Assembly (NCBI GenBank): GCA_025056735.1
Contig: JANWVR010000014.1
Location: forward strand, 1 to 48,494
Length of the DNA: 48,494 bases
Reading direction: 5' to 3'
Source: Saprospiraceae bacterium
GTDB lineage: Bacteria; Bacteroidota; Bacteroidia; Chitinophagales; Saprospiraceae
Position 1 is the stretch's first letter, and the number at the start of each line of letters is the position of its first letter. The notes under the pieces were generated by a model that searched no databases, was not told where the DNA came from, and saw only the letters and a list, made by a program, of their open reading frames with translations. Shown piece by piece: positions 15,933 through 24,111 of this stretch. A program made the translations under genes and the position numbers.

Positions 15933-16658
15933 TTAATTCGTTGGCTGCAGCCGCTTCCACACTTCTCGGATGTGCTGGGCATCGCTTTCCCAGTGTTCCT
16001 GCGTCAAGCCGGGCAGAGATGCTTGGGCCGCATAAGGAGCTGGCACATGCGCTCTGGCACTAAGATGGAATTCGACGGCGCCAGTAGCCTCGGCTAAAGC
16101 CCGGATGTTGTGAGCAGAGATGCCGCCGCCGGGCATGATAGTGATGCGTCCGGCGGCTTGTTCGACAAGTTGGCGTAGGCGGTTGCGCCCTTCGTAGGCG
16201 GAGGGCGCCTGGCCGGAGGTAAGCACGCGCTCGAAGCCTAAGGCAATGAGCATTTCTAAAGCATCATCAATAGTAGGAACGAGATCGAAGGCTCGGTGGA
16301 AGGTCAGACCCATACCGGAGGCAGTGGCAGCCAGGCGCCGCAAATATCGTTCGTGAGGGCGCCCCTGAGCATCGAGCGCTCCTACGACGACACCGTCGGC
16401 TCCGGCATTTCGGCAAAGGTCAATATCGCGCAGCATGACCGACAGCTCGCCTTCTGAGTAGCAGAAATGGCCTTCGCGTGGGCGAATGAGCACGTATATG
16501 GGAAGGCTTACGCAAACACGCACCGCTTGCAATAGACCCAGCGAGGGCGTGAGACCGCCTACGCCCAGCCCGCTGCACAACTCGATGCGATGCGCACCGG
16601 CAGCCTGGGCAGCCAGCGCAGAAGAAAGGGTGGCAGAGCAAATTTCGAGGGTGAACAT
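15933..16658 (-). CDS. cutC: CutC family protein (putative copper homeostasis)
   Basis: A 241-residue TIM-barrel protein of the CutC family, named for a copper-tolerance phenotype in E. coli; its biochemical role is unsettled. Family blocks seen are LEICSATLSSALAAQAAGAHRIELC at residues 4-28, LGVGGLTPSLGLL, VLIRPREGHFCYSEGE, DGVVVGALDAQG, TFHRAFDL, RVLTSGQAPSA, ITIMPGGGISAHNI and VEFHLSARA. The start at 16658 (MFTLEICSAT) is chosen because it gives the family N-terminus; the longer frame runs into the terminator of the preceding gene. A TAGGTTTG box lies 20 bp upstream at 16679-16686. Confidence 0.9.
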   Translation of the reverse strand: MFTLEICSATLSSALAAQAAGAHRIELCSGLGVGGLTPSLGLLQAVRVCVSLPIYVLIRPREGHFCYSEGELSVMLRDIDLCRNAGADGVVVGALDAQGRPHERYLRRLAATASGMGLTFHRAFDLVPTIDDALEMLIALGFERVLTSGQAPSAYEGRNRLRQLVEQAAGRITIMPGGGISAHNIRALAEATGAVEFHLSARAHVPAPYAAQASLPGLTQEHWESDAQHIREVWKRLQPTN

Positions 16659-16678
16659 AAGGATGAAACATGTCCTGA

Positions 16679-16686
16679 CAAACCTA
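16679..16686 (-). promoter_or_regulatory. Possible -7 box of cutC
   Basis: The minus strand reads TAGGTTTG, matching TAnnTTTG, 20 bp upstream of the cutC ATG and just downstream of the terminator of the S41 operon. Confidence 0.4.
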
Positions 16687-16721
16687 AAGGTACTGCAAAG
16701 CGCTGTAGGGAAACTTTTCTT

Positions 16722-16765
16722 TAAAAAATAAAACCGGCAGCCTGCTGCAAAGCAACAGGCTGCCG
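16722..16765 (-). terminator. Rho-independent terminator after the S41 lipoprotein operon
   Basis: On minus, CGGCAGCCTG and CAGGCTGCCG pair as a 10-bp stem, extended by an inner TGC/GCA after one mismatch (16735-16765). The sequence GTTTTATTTTTT follows. It begins about 30 bp past the stop at 16797. Confidence 0.85.
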
Positions 16766-16796
16766 AGTGTGAATATCTCAATAACTATGAACAGGC

Positions 16797-17912
16797 TTAT
16801 TTCGGCAATACTTGGAGGGCTCTTTCCAGTTGATTATCGCGCCCGGTAGTTTTAAAGAGATTGACATCAAAAGGCACGAGAATATCGGGAGGAAAGCCTA
16901 CGCCCTCGTAAAGATTTCCATCTGCAAAACGATATACTTCTACAGCGGTCGTAATATTCCAGTTGTTCGGAAGAATAAAGGAACCGGCGTAGGCAGCGTC
17001 TCTGCCCTCGCGACCTGTGAACAAGGCGGATTGGGCGCCGAAGGTTGTTTCGCCTACCACTGTCACCTGGGGCAACAGGCTGAGCGCCATGGTAATACGC
17101 TCTGCAGCACTAATTGTGAATCCATTACATAGTACTACTAAAGGCAATGGATTGTATCCTTCCGTGCTGGGGAAAATCTTCTGTGGAACCCATGGGCTGA
17201 ATTCATTCCGATTGCTCCCATACTTATAGCGAGATTGGCCCACTACCAGCTCCTTGTCTGTGAAATTACCGGCTATGAAGGTAACTTCGTCAGCGTTGCC
17301 GCCCCCATTCTGACGCAAATCCAAAATCACGCCCTTGTATTGAGGGACCGGCTTAGCCATAAAATTGACCATGTCTATGAAAAACTGCTGGTTCTGAGCA
17401 AGGTTTCCAAATATGTCAATCGCTGGAATTCGAATATATTGATACTTGTTATCTATTACTCCATAGACAAATCCATTAAATTTCTTTCGTGTTCCAGGCG
17501 ATAGACGGGCGAACATTTTAGTCTCAAAGTAGTCGTTATCTAAAAGAAAATGATAATTTGAAACCTTATTTTTGACTAAACCTGGAAACAGAACTCCCTC
17601 AGTGCTGTCAACTACAATCTGAATCTCATAGTGACAATCTATCAGGTCTTTTATCATTTCATCGAAGATCTCAGCTAATTCAGCATCAGTGGTTTCATCC
17701 GACACCTTGTTTACATACTTGTCATATACCTCGTCCCAGTTGGTAGGGTCGTATCCCCAAAACGCATATTTTCGGCTCATGCCGTCCCAGAATGCCTGGA
17801 AATTTCCCTGAGGGGTGTTGGGATATCTATCAAACTCGACAAAAGGGTCTTCTTTAACGCAACCCAGCGTAAATAAGGTGAGAAAAGCCAGTAGCAGATA
17901 TTTGATTTTCAT
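16797..17912 (-). CDS. S41-family peptidase-like lipoprotein
   Basis: A 371-residue lipoprotein with signal MKIKYLLLAFLTLFTLGC (lipobox cysteine C18). An N-terminal helical region (about 35-100) precedes the tail-specific-protease core: IRIPAIDIFGN, KGVILDLRQNGGGNADEV at about 193-210, LVVLCNGFTISAAERITMA with the likely nucleophile S268, and TVVGETTFGAQSAL. The lysine found in CtpA-type enzymes (GKGS) is absent here (GAQS), so if active it would be of the non-Lys S41 subgroup. No PDZ domain is evident. It is the last gene of a three-gene minus operon (3 bp after the beta-barrel gene) closed by a strong terminator. Base composition is visibly AT-richer than most of the window. Confidence 0.82.
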   Translation of the reverse strand: MKIKYLLLAFLTLFTLGCVKEDPFVEFDRYPNTPQGNFQAFWDGMSRKYAFWGYDPTNWDEVYDKYVNKVSDETTDAELAEIFDEMIKDLIDCHYEIQIVVDSTEGVLFPGLVKNKVSNYHFLLDNDYFETKMFARLSPGTRKKFNGFVYGVIDNKYQYIRIPAIDIFGNLAQNQQFFIDMVNFMAKPVPQYKGVILDLRQNGGGNADEVTFIAGNFTDKELVVGQSRYKYGSNRNEFSPWVPQKIFPSTEGYNPLPLVVLCNGFTISAAERITMALSLLPQVTVVGETTFGAQSALFTGREGRDAAYAGSFILPNNWNITTAVEVYRFADGNLYEGVGFPPDILVPFDVNLFKTTGRDNQLERALQVLPK

Positions 17913-17915
17913 AGT

Positions 17916-18722
17916 TTATTTTTTTACATTTACATTTTTTTTATTGATAGGGAAGGTCAAGCCGAGGTTTAAAAGGTATCCTGTGTTTTTACGTTTCTGA
18001 AAATCTTTGATCTCCTTAGTAGGTGAGTAGATGGAGCTTAGGCCGCCTGTGGCAGTTACACCGACAAATATGCGAAAGTTGCTTTTTGCCTGATACCTTA
18101 AGCCACCACCGCCCCATACGCCAAATTCTGCCCGATTTTCTTTTATGCCGGTGTCATCGTTACTTGAAAATTCATAAGGAGCTTCAAAATCTAGTTTTGT
18201 TGGTTCCGACGGAGAATAATTCTCATCGTATGGATTGCCCAATATCCGCGGTACCGCTCCTGTCCATTTACCACTTAGCCAATAGGCTCCATAAATGCCT
18301 GCGCTGACGTATGGAGATATTCTGGTATCAAATAGGTCTACTGCAATACCTATTGGCACATTCAGATAGGTGCGCATTAGAGTGAAATCGCTTATATTTG
18401 CAAATTTCTGAATAGTTTCAACCTTCTGACCGCGCTGGATAACGTTCAAACCAAAGGTGGCTAACACACGACGCCCTAACGAACGGTGCACTTCAAGGCC
18501 TGGATACTGCCATCCCTCCACATAATTGTAACGCCAGAAGGGCCTATCTGAAAAATCCATTTTGACGGCATTATTCATAGGCCCGAGGCTAAGTCCCACA
18601 TACCAGCCCGTAGGCTGCTTTTGCGGCTTGAGGGGAGCAGAAGGAACAGAGCGCTTGGGTTGGGCGTAAGAGAGGACCATTGCTGACAGAAATGCCAGCA
18701 TTACTGCAAAAATGTGCTTCAT
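17916..18722 (-). CDS. Outer-membrane beta-barrel protein
   Basis: A 268-residue exported protein, signal MKHIFAVMLAFLSAMVLSYA followed by QPKRSVPSAPLKPQ. Alternating amphipathic strands rich in Gly and aromatics follow (GWYVGLSLGPMNNAV, LATFGLNVIQRG, YLNVPIGIAVDLF, ISPYVSAGIYGAYWL, FGVWGGGGLRYQ, FRIFVGVTATGGLSSIYS, GYLLNLGLTFPI), typical of small PorT/OmpA-like barrels (outer membrane protein beta-barrel family). No plug or peptidoglycan domain is present. It lies between the small secreted protein gene (28 bp gap) and the S41 lipoprotein gene (3 bp gap) and is surely cotranscribed with the latter. Its role is unknown. Confidence 0.78.
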   Translation of the reverse strand: MKHIFAVMLAFLSAMVLSYAQPKRSVPSAPLKPQKQPTGWYVGLSLGPMNNAVKMDFSDRPFWRYNYVEGWQYPGLEVHRSLGRRVLATFGLNVIQRGQKVETIQKFANISDFTLMRTYLNVPIGIAVDLFDTRISPYVSAGIYGAYWLSGKWTGAVPRILGNPYDENYSPSEPTKLDFEAPYEFSSNDDTGIKENRAEFGVWGGGGLRYQAKSNFRIFVGVTATGGLSSIYSPTKEIKDFQKRKNTGYLLNLGLTFPINKKNVNVKK

Positions 18723-18750
18723 ATCTCAGGATATTTTTTTCTTGTTCTGC

Positions 18751-19134
18751 TTAGTTTTGGTTATTCCTAACGAGGATATATCTGGTCAGGATGCAGGGAG
18801 GTTTTCCAGACTCTGTACGTGGTTGAGTTGAGGCAGTAGCCGTCAGGATGGACCAGCCTCTCTTTTGGAGTTCATTTAGCCGCTTCGCCACCGTGGAGTC
18901 ATTGGCGTTTACTTTCTTCTCGCTAATGTATCCTCCGAAGGAATACAATCCTTTCAAGGGTACCTCTTCCGTTTTGCCGTCGGGGGTTGTGATGTAGAGG
19001 CGGGACTCGCCTCCATCCAAAAGATCGAGATACTCGACGGTAGTTACGATGATGATGCCCTCACTCTGGGCCTGGAGGGTCAGGTGGCTGAGAAGCAAAA
19101 AGACGAATACCGATAAAAGATTGAGTTTACGCAT
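18751..19134 (-). CDS. Small secreted protein of unknown function
   Basis: A 127-residue exported protein with signal MRKLNLLSVFVFLLLSHLTL ending at about QAQ23. The mature part reads SEGIIIVTTVEYLDLLDGGE, then SRLYITTPDGKTEEVPLKGL and a KRLNELQKRGWSILTATAST segment near the C-terminus. That last segment looks like the ordinary line 'elqkrGWeil' of several short Bacteroidota envelope proteins, but I cannot name a family. It is the first gene of the operon continuing to the beta-barrel and S41 genes, with a TAccTTTG box 22 bp upstream, and is divergent from the LytS/LytTR pair. Confidence 0.7.
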   Translation of the reverse strand: MRKLNLLSVFVFLLLSHLTLQAQSEGIIIVTTVEYLDLLDGGESRLYITTPDGKTEEVPLKGLYSFGGYISEKKVNANDSTVAKRLNELQKRGWSILTATASTQPRTESGKPPCILTRYILVRNNQN

Positions 19135-19156
19135 AAGACTTTTGTTTTTCGTGATG

Positions 19157-19164
19157 CAAAGGTA
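19157..19164 (-). promoter_or_regulatory. -7 box of the small secreted protein/beta-barrel/S41 operon
   Basis: The minus strand reads TACCTTTG 22 bp upstream of the ATG at 19134. It is the left member of a divergent promoter pair. Confidence 0.55.
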
Positions 19165-19262
19165 TAGGCATATAGCGGCGAGAATGGCTAAGTTGTGACG
19201 TTCCGCCTTTATTTGATGACCAACAGGCTAAATCGCAGGGGAAGTAATAGCATAAGGCTGTA

Positions 19263-19270
19263 TACCTTTG
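19263..19270 (+). promoter_or_regulatory. Probable -7 box of the LytS/LytTR pair
   Basis: The plus strand reads TACCTTTG 172 bp upstream of the kinase ATG, implying a long AT-rich leader. The 308-bp gap 19135-19442 otherwise holds no gene I can support; the segment 19290-19430 is very AT-rich. Confidence 0.45.
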
Positions 19271-19442
19271 CGCAGTATTCGGTATGAAATTTTATTTTAA
19301 ATAAAGAGCATGTTTCAATCTTTTAGTATTTAATTTTTTATCATGTGCTTTGTGCCAGGAGATGAATAGAATACTAAACGCACTTCAAGAGCAACGTAAA
19401 TAGGTTGGTGTTTTCGTATTTCATGGTAAACTGAATTTTCCC

Positions 19443-20531
19443 ATGGCTAAATTTTTTACTATCAATCCATTTAAGCATGCTGAGAGCAAACTTTTTAATC
19501 GAAAGGTTCTAATACATCTCGCATTCTGGTTCATTTTTTTGTCTCCTGCCCTTTTAGACCTGAGATGGCCTTTATCGCAAGGAGAGGCCGCGTTGGCCCT
19601 TAATATCATCGTAATAGCACCGCCTTTTTTCTACTGGATCACGGAATGGGTGATGCCTCGCTTGATGCGCGCCGGCGATAGGCAGTATATTTACTGGGTC
19701 ATTGCTATATCAGGATGTTTTATTTGGTCTTGGTTGCATATGCAGACAGAGTCCTGGATTGGCCGCAGTTTTTTCCAGGAGATGCCCTCACAACCGGAGT
19801 ATCTTGAATATTTTATAGGGATGTTTTGGTTTATGTCCGTTGCGATGGGAGTGTCTTTTATGCAATATTGGTATAAGAACCAGCTGAAAGAAAAGGAGAT
19901 GCGGAATTTGCAGATCAAGGCGGAATTAAACCTTCTAAGGCATCGCATAAATCCACATTTTCTGTTTAATACTTTAAACAGCATCTATGCTTTTGCCTTA
20001 GAAAAATCAGACAAGACTCCGGAGATCATTTTAAGGCTTGCAGGCTTGATGCGTTATATGTTGAAATCTGATGAGGCCTGGGTACCCTTATCAGAGGAGT
20101 TGTCCTATATAGACGACTACATCACTTTAGAGCGCATTCGCCTTGATGAAGAGGTATCCATCAAAATGAACATAGAAGGCGAGGCGGAAGGGCTGTACAT
20201 AGCGCCCATGCTGCTGCTTCCTTTTGTGGAGAATAGTTTCAAGCACGGGATAAATACCTCTTCGTTGAGTCGCTATGTAGAAATAGTGGTACATATAGAT
20301 GATGATAGTATATACATGTATGTGGAGAATAGTAAGCCATCCAACCCCACATCTAAAGAAAAAAGGAATAGTGAAGGCTTTGGCCTCCCTTCAGTGAAAC
20401 GACGCTTAGATCTTTTATACGGCCCAAGCAAATATCATTTGGAAATAGAAGATATGTCGGATAAATATCGGGTGAATTTATACTTAAAACTTCAAAGAAA
20501 GATAGAGCATGCGATGCCTAGTAGTAGATGA
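19443..20531 (+). CDS. LytS/YehU-type sensor histidine kinase
   Basis: A 362-residue inner-membrane kinase. Four hydrophobic segments occupy about residues 22-41, 51-68, 82-100 and 120-142, with no separate sensor domain. The His_kinase domain begins LNLLRHRINPHFLFNTLNSI with the phospho-acceptor H172, and the GHKL ATPase N-box reads LLPFVENSFKHGI. The G-box region is shortened (EGFGLPSVKRRLDLLYG). Such kinases phosphorylate a LytTR regulator; the regulator gene overlaps the kinase 3' end by 23 bp, so they are translationally coupled. Base composition is AT-richer than most neighbours. The divergent envelope operon is a plausible target (inference). Confidence 0.92.
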   Translation: MAKFFTINPFKHAESKLFNRKVLIHLAFWFIFLSPALLDLRWPLSQGEAALALNIIVIAPPFFYWITEWVMPRLMRAGDRQYIYWVIAISGCFIWSWLHMQTESWIGRSFFQEMPSQPEYLEYFIGMFWFMSVAMGVSFMQYWYKNQLKEKEMRNLQIKAELNLLRHRINPHFLFNTLNSIYAFALEKSDKTPEIILRLAGLMRYMLKSDEAWVPLSEELSYIDDYITLERIRLDEEVSIKMNIEGEAEGLYIAPMLLLPFVENSFKHGINTSSLSRYVEIVVHIDDDSIYMYVENSKPSNPTSKEKRNSEGFGLPSVKRRLDLLYGPSKYHLEIEDMSDKYRVNLYLKLQRKIEHAMPSSR

Positions 20532-21210
20532 TGAACCGCCTGCCCAGATCATTCTGGAGAGATATATTTCACAGACGAATGGACTGGAATTAGTTGCTAA
20601 GTGTAGCAACGCTATCGAAGCTATGGCCCTGCTGAAGACAGAACAAGTACACCTGATGTTCTTAGATATCCAGATGCCTGAGATAGACGGCTTGCAGTTG
20701 CTGAAATACCTGGGTATTCGGGCGCCAAAGGTTATCCTGACGACGGCATACGACAGTTATGCACTGACGGCATTTGACCTGGACGTGATTGATTATTTGG
20801 TGAAACCCATATCATACGAGCGTTTTTTGCGATCTATCGCAAAGGCCATGCGCATTTCGTATCCCAACGACGAGTCTTCCAAAATGCCGCAAAAGAGCAG
20901 TCCTTACATTTTTTTGAGAGCAGACCGAAAACTTTACAAGGTAAGCTTAAACGATATTGTGTTTATAGAAGGGCTGAGCAATTATTTAAAGGTATATTTG
21001 CCCAAGGATATGCTCATTATACGCGAAACGATGACTCGAATGGAGGAGATGCTTCCCTCTGAGATATTCGTTCGTGTTCACAAATCGTATATTCTCAACA
21101 TTTCGCACATACAATATGTAGAAAAAAATACAGTGGTCACCACTCGAGGAGTAGTTCCAATTGGGGATGCCTATTCTCAGGACTTCCTGAAGCGCATTGG
21201 CCACCAATAA
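20509..21210 (+). CDS. LytTR-family response regulator
   Basis: A 233-residue regulator, the partner of the overlapping kinase. The receiver domain has the acidic pair in CLVVDDEPPAQ, phospho-acceptor D53 in MFLDIQMPEIDGLQLL, T78 in ILTTAYDSYAL and K97 in DYLVKPISYERF. The LytTR DNA-binding domain (about 128-230) shows FLRADRKLYKVSLNDIVFIE, LSNYLKVYL, RMEEMLPSEIFVRVHKSYIL and PIGDAYSQDFLKRI. LytTR proteins bind paired imperfect direct repeats near promoters. The gene starts inside the kinase (23-bp overlap). It is followed by a weak possible hairpin at 21237-21257 before the convergent TolC gene. Confidence 0.93.
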   Translation: MRCLVVDDEPPAQIILERYISQTNGLELVAKCSNAIEAMALLKTEQVHLMFLDIQMPEIDGLQLLKYLGIRAPKVILTTAYDSYALTAFDLDVIDYLVKPISYERFLRSIAKAMRISYPNDESSKMPQKSSPYIFLRADRKLYKVSLNDIVFIEGLSNYLKVYLPKDMLIIRETMTRMEEMLPSEIFVRVHKSYILNISHIQYVEKNTVVTTRGVVPIGDAYSQDFLKRIGHQ

Positions 21211-21236
21211 CTTTACCCCGAGAGTCAGGCAGCGTG

Positions 21237-21257
21237 AAGCATGAATAAGTGCTTTTT
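21237..21257 (+). terminator. Weak possible terminator after the LytTR gene
   Basis: AAGCA and TGCTT form a 5-bp stem around 8 nt, followed by three more T residues, 26 bp after the LytTR stop. The stem is short, so this is tentative. Confidence 0.3.
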
Positions 21258-21261
21258 ACCC

Positions 21262-22710
21262 TTATTGTGCCAGTACGCCGGCACTCCACAGCAGACCAGC
21301 CTCCGTTTTCCGGTAAGTAGCCATTAATTTGAGGTACTTGATCTGAGCGTCCAACCAGCGCTGCTCACGGGTGTTGATGAGGAACACGGAGCTTTCGCCA
21401 AAGCGGAACTTTTCGTATTCACCGTCGAGCAAGGTGCGGTAATTATTGGTAATATCGCGATAAAGGGCGACCTGGTTGGCTAACGTGTTGAGTTCATTGA
21501 GATATTGTAAAGTTTTGTTTTCGATTTCCAAGCGCTTTTGGGCCAATTCGAGATTGTTTTGGGCAATTTTGATTTGGGTTACCTGCCAGTCGCCGCGAGC
21601 TTTTCGGTTGAGAATGGGATAGCTAAACTGGATGCCCCATTTAATGTCGTTGGCCAAAACTTGAGGGCCTTCTACTCCGGGAGTGGTAAAAAACTGCCAC
21701 CCGTTGCCAAGCAGTTGATAGTTAAGGTCGAGCTGTGGTTTTCGCCTTTCTAATTTGAGGCGGCGCTCCACCTCTAAGGCACGGAGTTTGGCGTCGTAGG
21801 CGCGCAGCAACGGATGTTGGTTTTGCGCCTGCCGGAGCAATTCCTGGGCAACGGCATCGGTAGGCGGTTGGTAAGTAGCGGCCATGAGGACTTCGGGCGG
21901 GGCAGGTATTCCGCTAAGACCAGCAGGGTCGCCGTTAGGCCCCCAGAGGAAAGTAGTCAAGGCGATAGTGGCATTTTGGAGGTCCACCCGGGCGAAGTTG
22001 ACGTCTAACTGGCGATTTTGCACCTGGATGAACGCTTCTAAAGTGTCAATAGCGGGTTTGTCGCCCTGGTAGAAGCTTTCAACGATACCTTCGTATCGGA
22101 TTCGGGCCTGCCGAAGGGCTTCCTGATAGATGCTCAGAGCGTTTTGGGCGAAGGTCCAATCCCAATAGACTTTGGCGGCCTCGAAAAGGATTTCATTGAG
22201 CATGGCGGCGCGTTCGGCGCGGCGCTGGTCGAGGCCGATTTGGGCAATCTGGAGGTCAGCGCGCCGGTCGTCAATGAAGAGGCCCTGGCCTAAGGTCCAG
22301 TTGAGACCAGCAGCAAATTGCCCGCGCTGAGGCAGGGCAGCTTCTGGATTAACGAAATCGCCGGCAGCACGGTTGAAGTTGCTTTTCAGCTCAATACCCA
22401 GCCAAGTGGGCGCTTTGATGCCCACCTCGGAATACTGAAAATATTGCTTGCCGTTGAAATGTTTACCGCTCCAGTCACCATAAACCTTGGGGTCGAAGCC
22501 GCCGCGAGCGCGCAGCAGCTCAGCGCGAGCCTGCTGTATGAGCAAATCGGCCTGGCGGGCAGTAGGGTGCTGCTGTAACACAACAGAGCGAAAGCCCGCC
22601 CAGTCCCAGTACGTTGCTGAAGACTGGCAGTACAGCATTCCAACGCCATGTGTCAGAACGATCCAAAGAGCGAAGAGGATGCGATAGCGTATGGAGCAGT
22701 TCTGCGTCAT
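21262..22710 (-). CDS. TolC-family outer-membrane efflux protein
   Basis: A 482-residue TolC-like protein that should form the outer-membrane channel of the exporter encoded upstream. The N-terminus has a signal segment (FALWIVLTHGVGMLYCQ). Two structural repeats of coiled-coil helices follow, for example LQQHPTARQADLLIQQARAE, and AMLNEILFEAAKVYWDWTFA followed by QNALSIYQEALRQARIRYEG. The second half repeats this with LLRQAQNQHPLLRAYDAKLR and KIAQNNLELAQKRLEIENKT. Barrel-strand regions lie between (VYGDWSGKHF, WGIQFSYPILN). Its ATG overlaps the HlyD stop in an ATGA, so the two are translationally coupled. It ends the minus-strand run ABC-HlyD-TolC. Confidence 0.92.
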   Translation of the reverse strand: MTQNCSIRYRILFALWIVLTHGVGMLYCQSSATYWDWAGFRSVVLQQHPTARQADLLIQQARAELLRARGGFDPKVYGDWSGKHFNGKQYFQYSEVGIKAPTWLGIELKSNFNRAAGDFVNPEAALPQRGQFAAGLNWTLGQGLFIDDRRADLQIAQIGLDQRRAERAAMLNEILFEAAKVYWDWTFAQNALSIYQEALRQARIRYEGIVESFYQGDKPAIDTLEAFIQVQNRQLDVNFARVDLQNATIALTTFLWGPNGDPAGLSGIPAPPEVLMAATYQPPTDAVAQELLRQAQNQHPLLRAYDAKLRALEVERRLKLERRKPQLDLNYQLLGNGWQFFTTPGVEGPQVLANDIKWGIQFSYPILNRKARGDWQVTQIKIAQNNLELAQKRLEIENKTLQYLNELNTLANQVALYRDITNNYRTLLDGEYEKFRFGESSVFLINTREQRWLDAQIKYLKLMATYRKTEAGLLWSAGVLAQ

Positions 22711-24098
22711 TTCACTTTTTTGATAGGCGCATTAGGCAGCAGACCTTCCTCTTTTTGTTCCTCGTCGCTTTTTTTTCCCCAAGCATACAGATCGGGCGGG
22801 AAGCCGTTGAGGACGCGCCACAATTCGTACCATACAGGCACGATGTTGAGCAAGGCAATACCGCGCACGCCGCCGCCAACCTGGAGTGCTTCGGGCCAGG
22901 GTTCGTCATCGGGGTCAGGCTTTACCAACACGCGAAAGCGCCCATTGTCGCTAATGTTGCGGTCTATAGCCACCACTCTGCCGGCATACGTGCCTACCGA
23001 AATGTTGGGCCAGCCGCTGAAAAAGAACGCCGGCCATCCATCGAACAGGAAGCGCACTTGATTGCCCGGTTTAATGAGCGGCACATCCATCGGGCGTATA
23101 TACATTTCCACAGCCAGCTCAGGCTTAGCAGACAAAATACTGACCACCGGATCGCCCTCCTTGATGATTTCGCCTACGCCGGGAGTGATGGCCTGCACCA
23201 CATAGCCGTCTTGAGGGGCAAGAATGTAATAAAAAGCCGCCCGGCGGCTGTAATTCTCCTGCTCAATGCGCAACTTATTGGCCTCGGCTTGCGCATTGTG
23301 CATTTCTGACTGCGTACTGAATTTCTCGCTTTCGGCCTTGGAAATCTTGTTGTCGTATTCGTTGCGTGTCAGACTCAGCTCAGTTCGGTTAATATTTAAC
23401 TCGTTTCGGCTGGCAGCCAGTTTGTTCTCTGCAGCGACAAGCTTGGCTTTGCTCTCTTGCAGTTTGGCGCGTTTTTCCTCAAACTCCGTCAGCGACTTCA
23501 GGCCGCGATCGTACAGATTTTTAACACCGTCAAATTGACGGCGGGCGATTTGAATATCCACTTCTGCCTGCAACACTGCAACGCTATCCGCCTCAATTTT
23601 GAGCTCTGCTTGGCGGATTTTGTTAAGGATCTGCTGGATTTTGTCATCTCGCTCGCGGCGCATGGCTGCTATTTGGGCCTCTAAGGCGGCTATTTTGTTT
23701 TGGTAAGAAAGAATAGCATTCTCTTTGGCCCGCACCTGATTGGAGACGCGCTGCACTAAATTGGGGTCGAAGTATTCGACTTTCACCTCAGAGAGGCGTA
23801 CGATGGTATCGCCTTTCTTAACGGGCTGCCCCTCCATGACATACCAGTGCTCAATCCGGCCCGGAATGGTGGCATGCACCATCTGAGGACGCTGCTCAGG
23901 GCGCAACGTGGTTACTCGTCCGTTGGCCTGAATGTTTTGCTGCCAAGGGACGAATAAGAGAATAACGAAGACGACCAGCAAAGCGAGAAGAAGGCGGCGC
24001 GCCATGAAATGCCAGCGCACCAACTGATTGAGTTTGGGCGCCTGAAGGTCTTGCAAATCGCGCTGACATTGAACGGTGTTATCTGATATTCCCAGCAT
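22707..24098 (-). CDS. HlyD-family periplasmic adaptor (membrane fusion protein)
   Basis: A 463-residue adaptor linking the inner-membrane ABC protein to TolC. It has a short cytoplasmic N-terminus, one transmembrane helix (ARRLLLALLVVFVILLFVPW, about 33-52), a lipoyl half-motif (IPGRIEHWYVMEGQPVKKGD), a long coiled-coil hairpin (about 115-285, with repeated KxxLxxAExxL patterns), the second lipoyl half (ILAPQDGYVVQAITPGVGEI) and a C-terminal beta-barrel region ending with a Lys/Glu-rich tail. The lipoyl-hairpin-barrel order is that of type I secretion and bacteriocin-export adaptors. It starts 13 bp after the ABC gene and overlaps TolC by 4 bp. Confidence 0.92.
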   Translation of the reverse strand: MLGISDNTVQCQRDLQDLQAPKLNQLVRWHFMARRLLLALLVVFVILLFVPWQQNIQANGRVTTLRPEQRPQMVHATIPGRIEHWYVMEGQPVKKGDTIVRLSEVKVEYFDPNLVQRVSNQVRAKENAILSYQNKIAALEAQIAAMRRERDDKIQQILNKIRQAELKIEADSVAVLQAEVDIQIARRQFDGVKNLYDRGLKSLTEFEEKRAKLQESKAKLVAAENKLAASRNELNINRTELSLTRNEYDNKISKAESEKFSTQSEMHNAQAEANKLRIEQENYSRRAAFYYILAPQDGYVVQAITPGVGEIIKEGDPVVSILSAKPELAVEMYIRPMDVPLIKPGNQVRFLFDGWPAFFFSGWPNISVGTYAGRVVAIDRNISDNGRFRVLVKPDPDDEPWPEALQVGGGVRGIALLNIVPVWYELWRVLNGFPPDLYAWGKKSDEEQKEEGLLPNAPIKKVK

Positions 24099-24111
24099 GG
24101 CTCACGAATTT

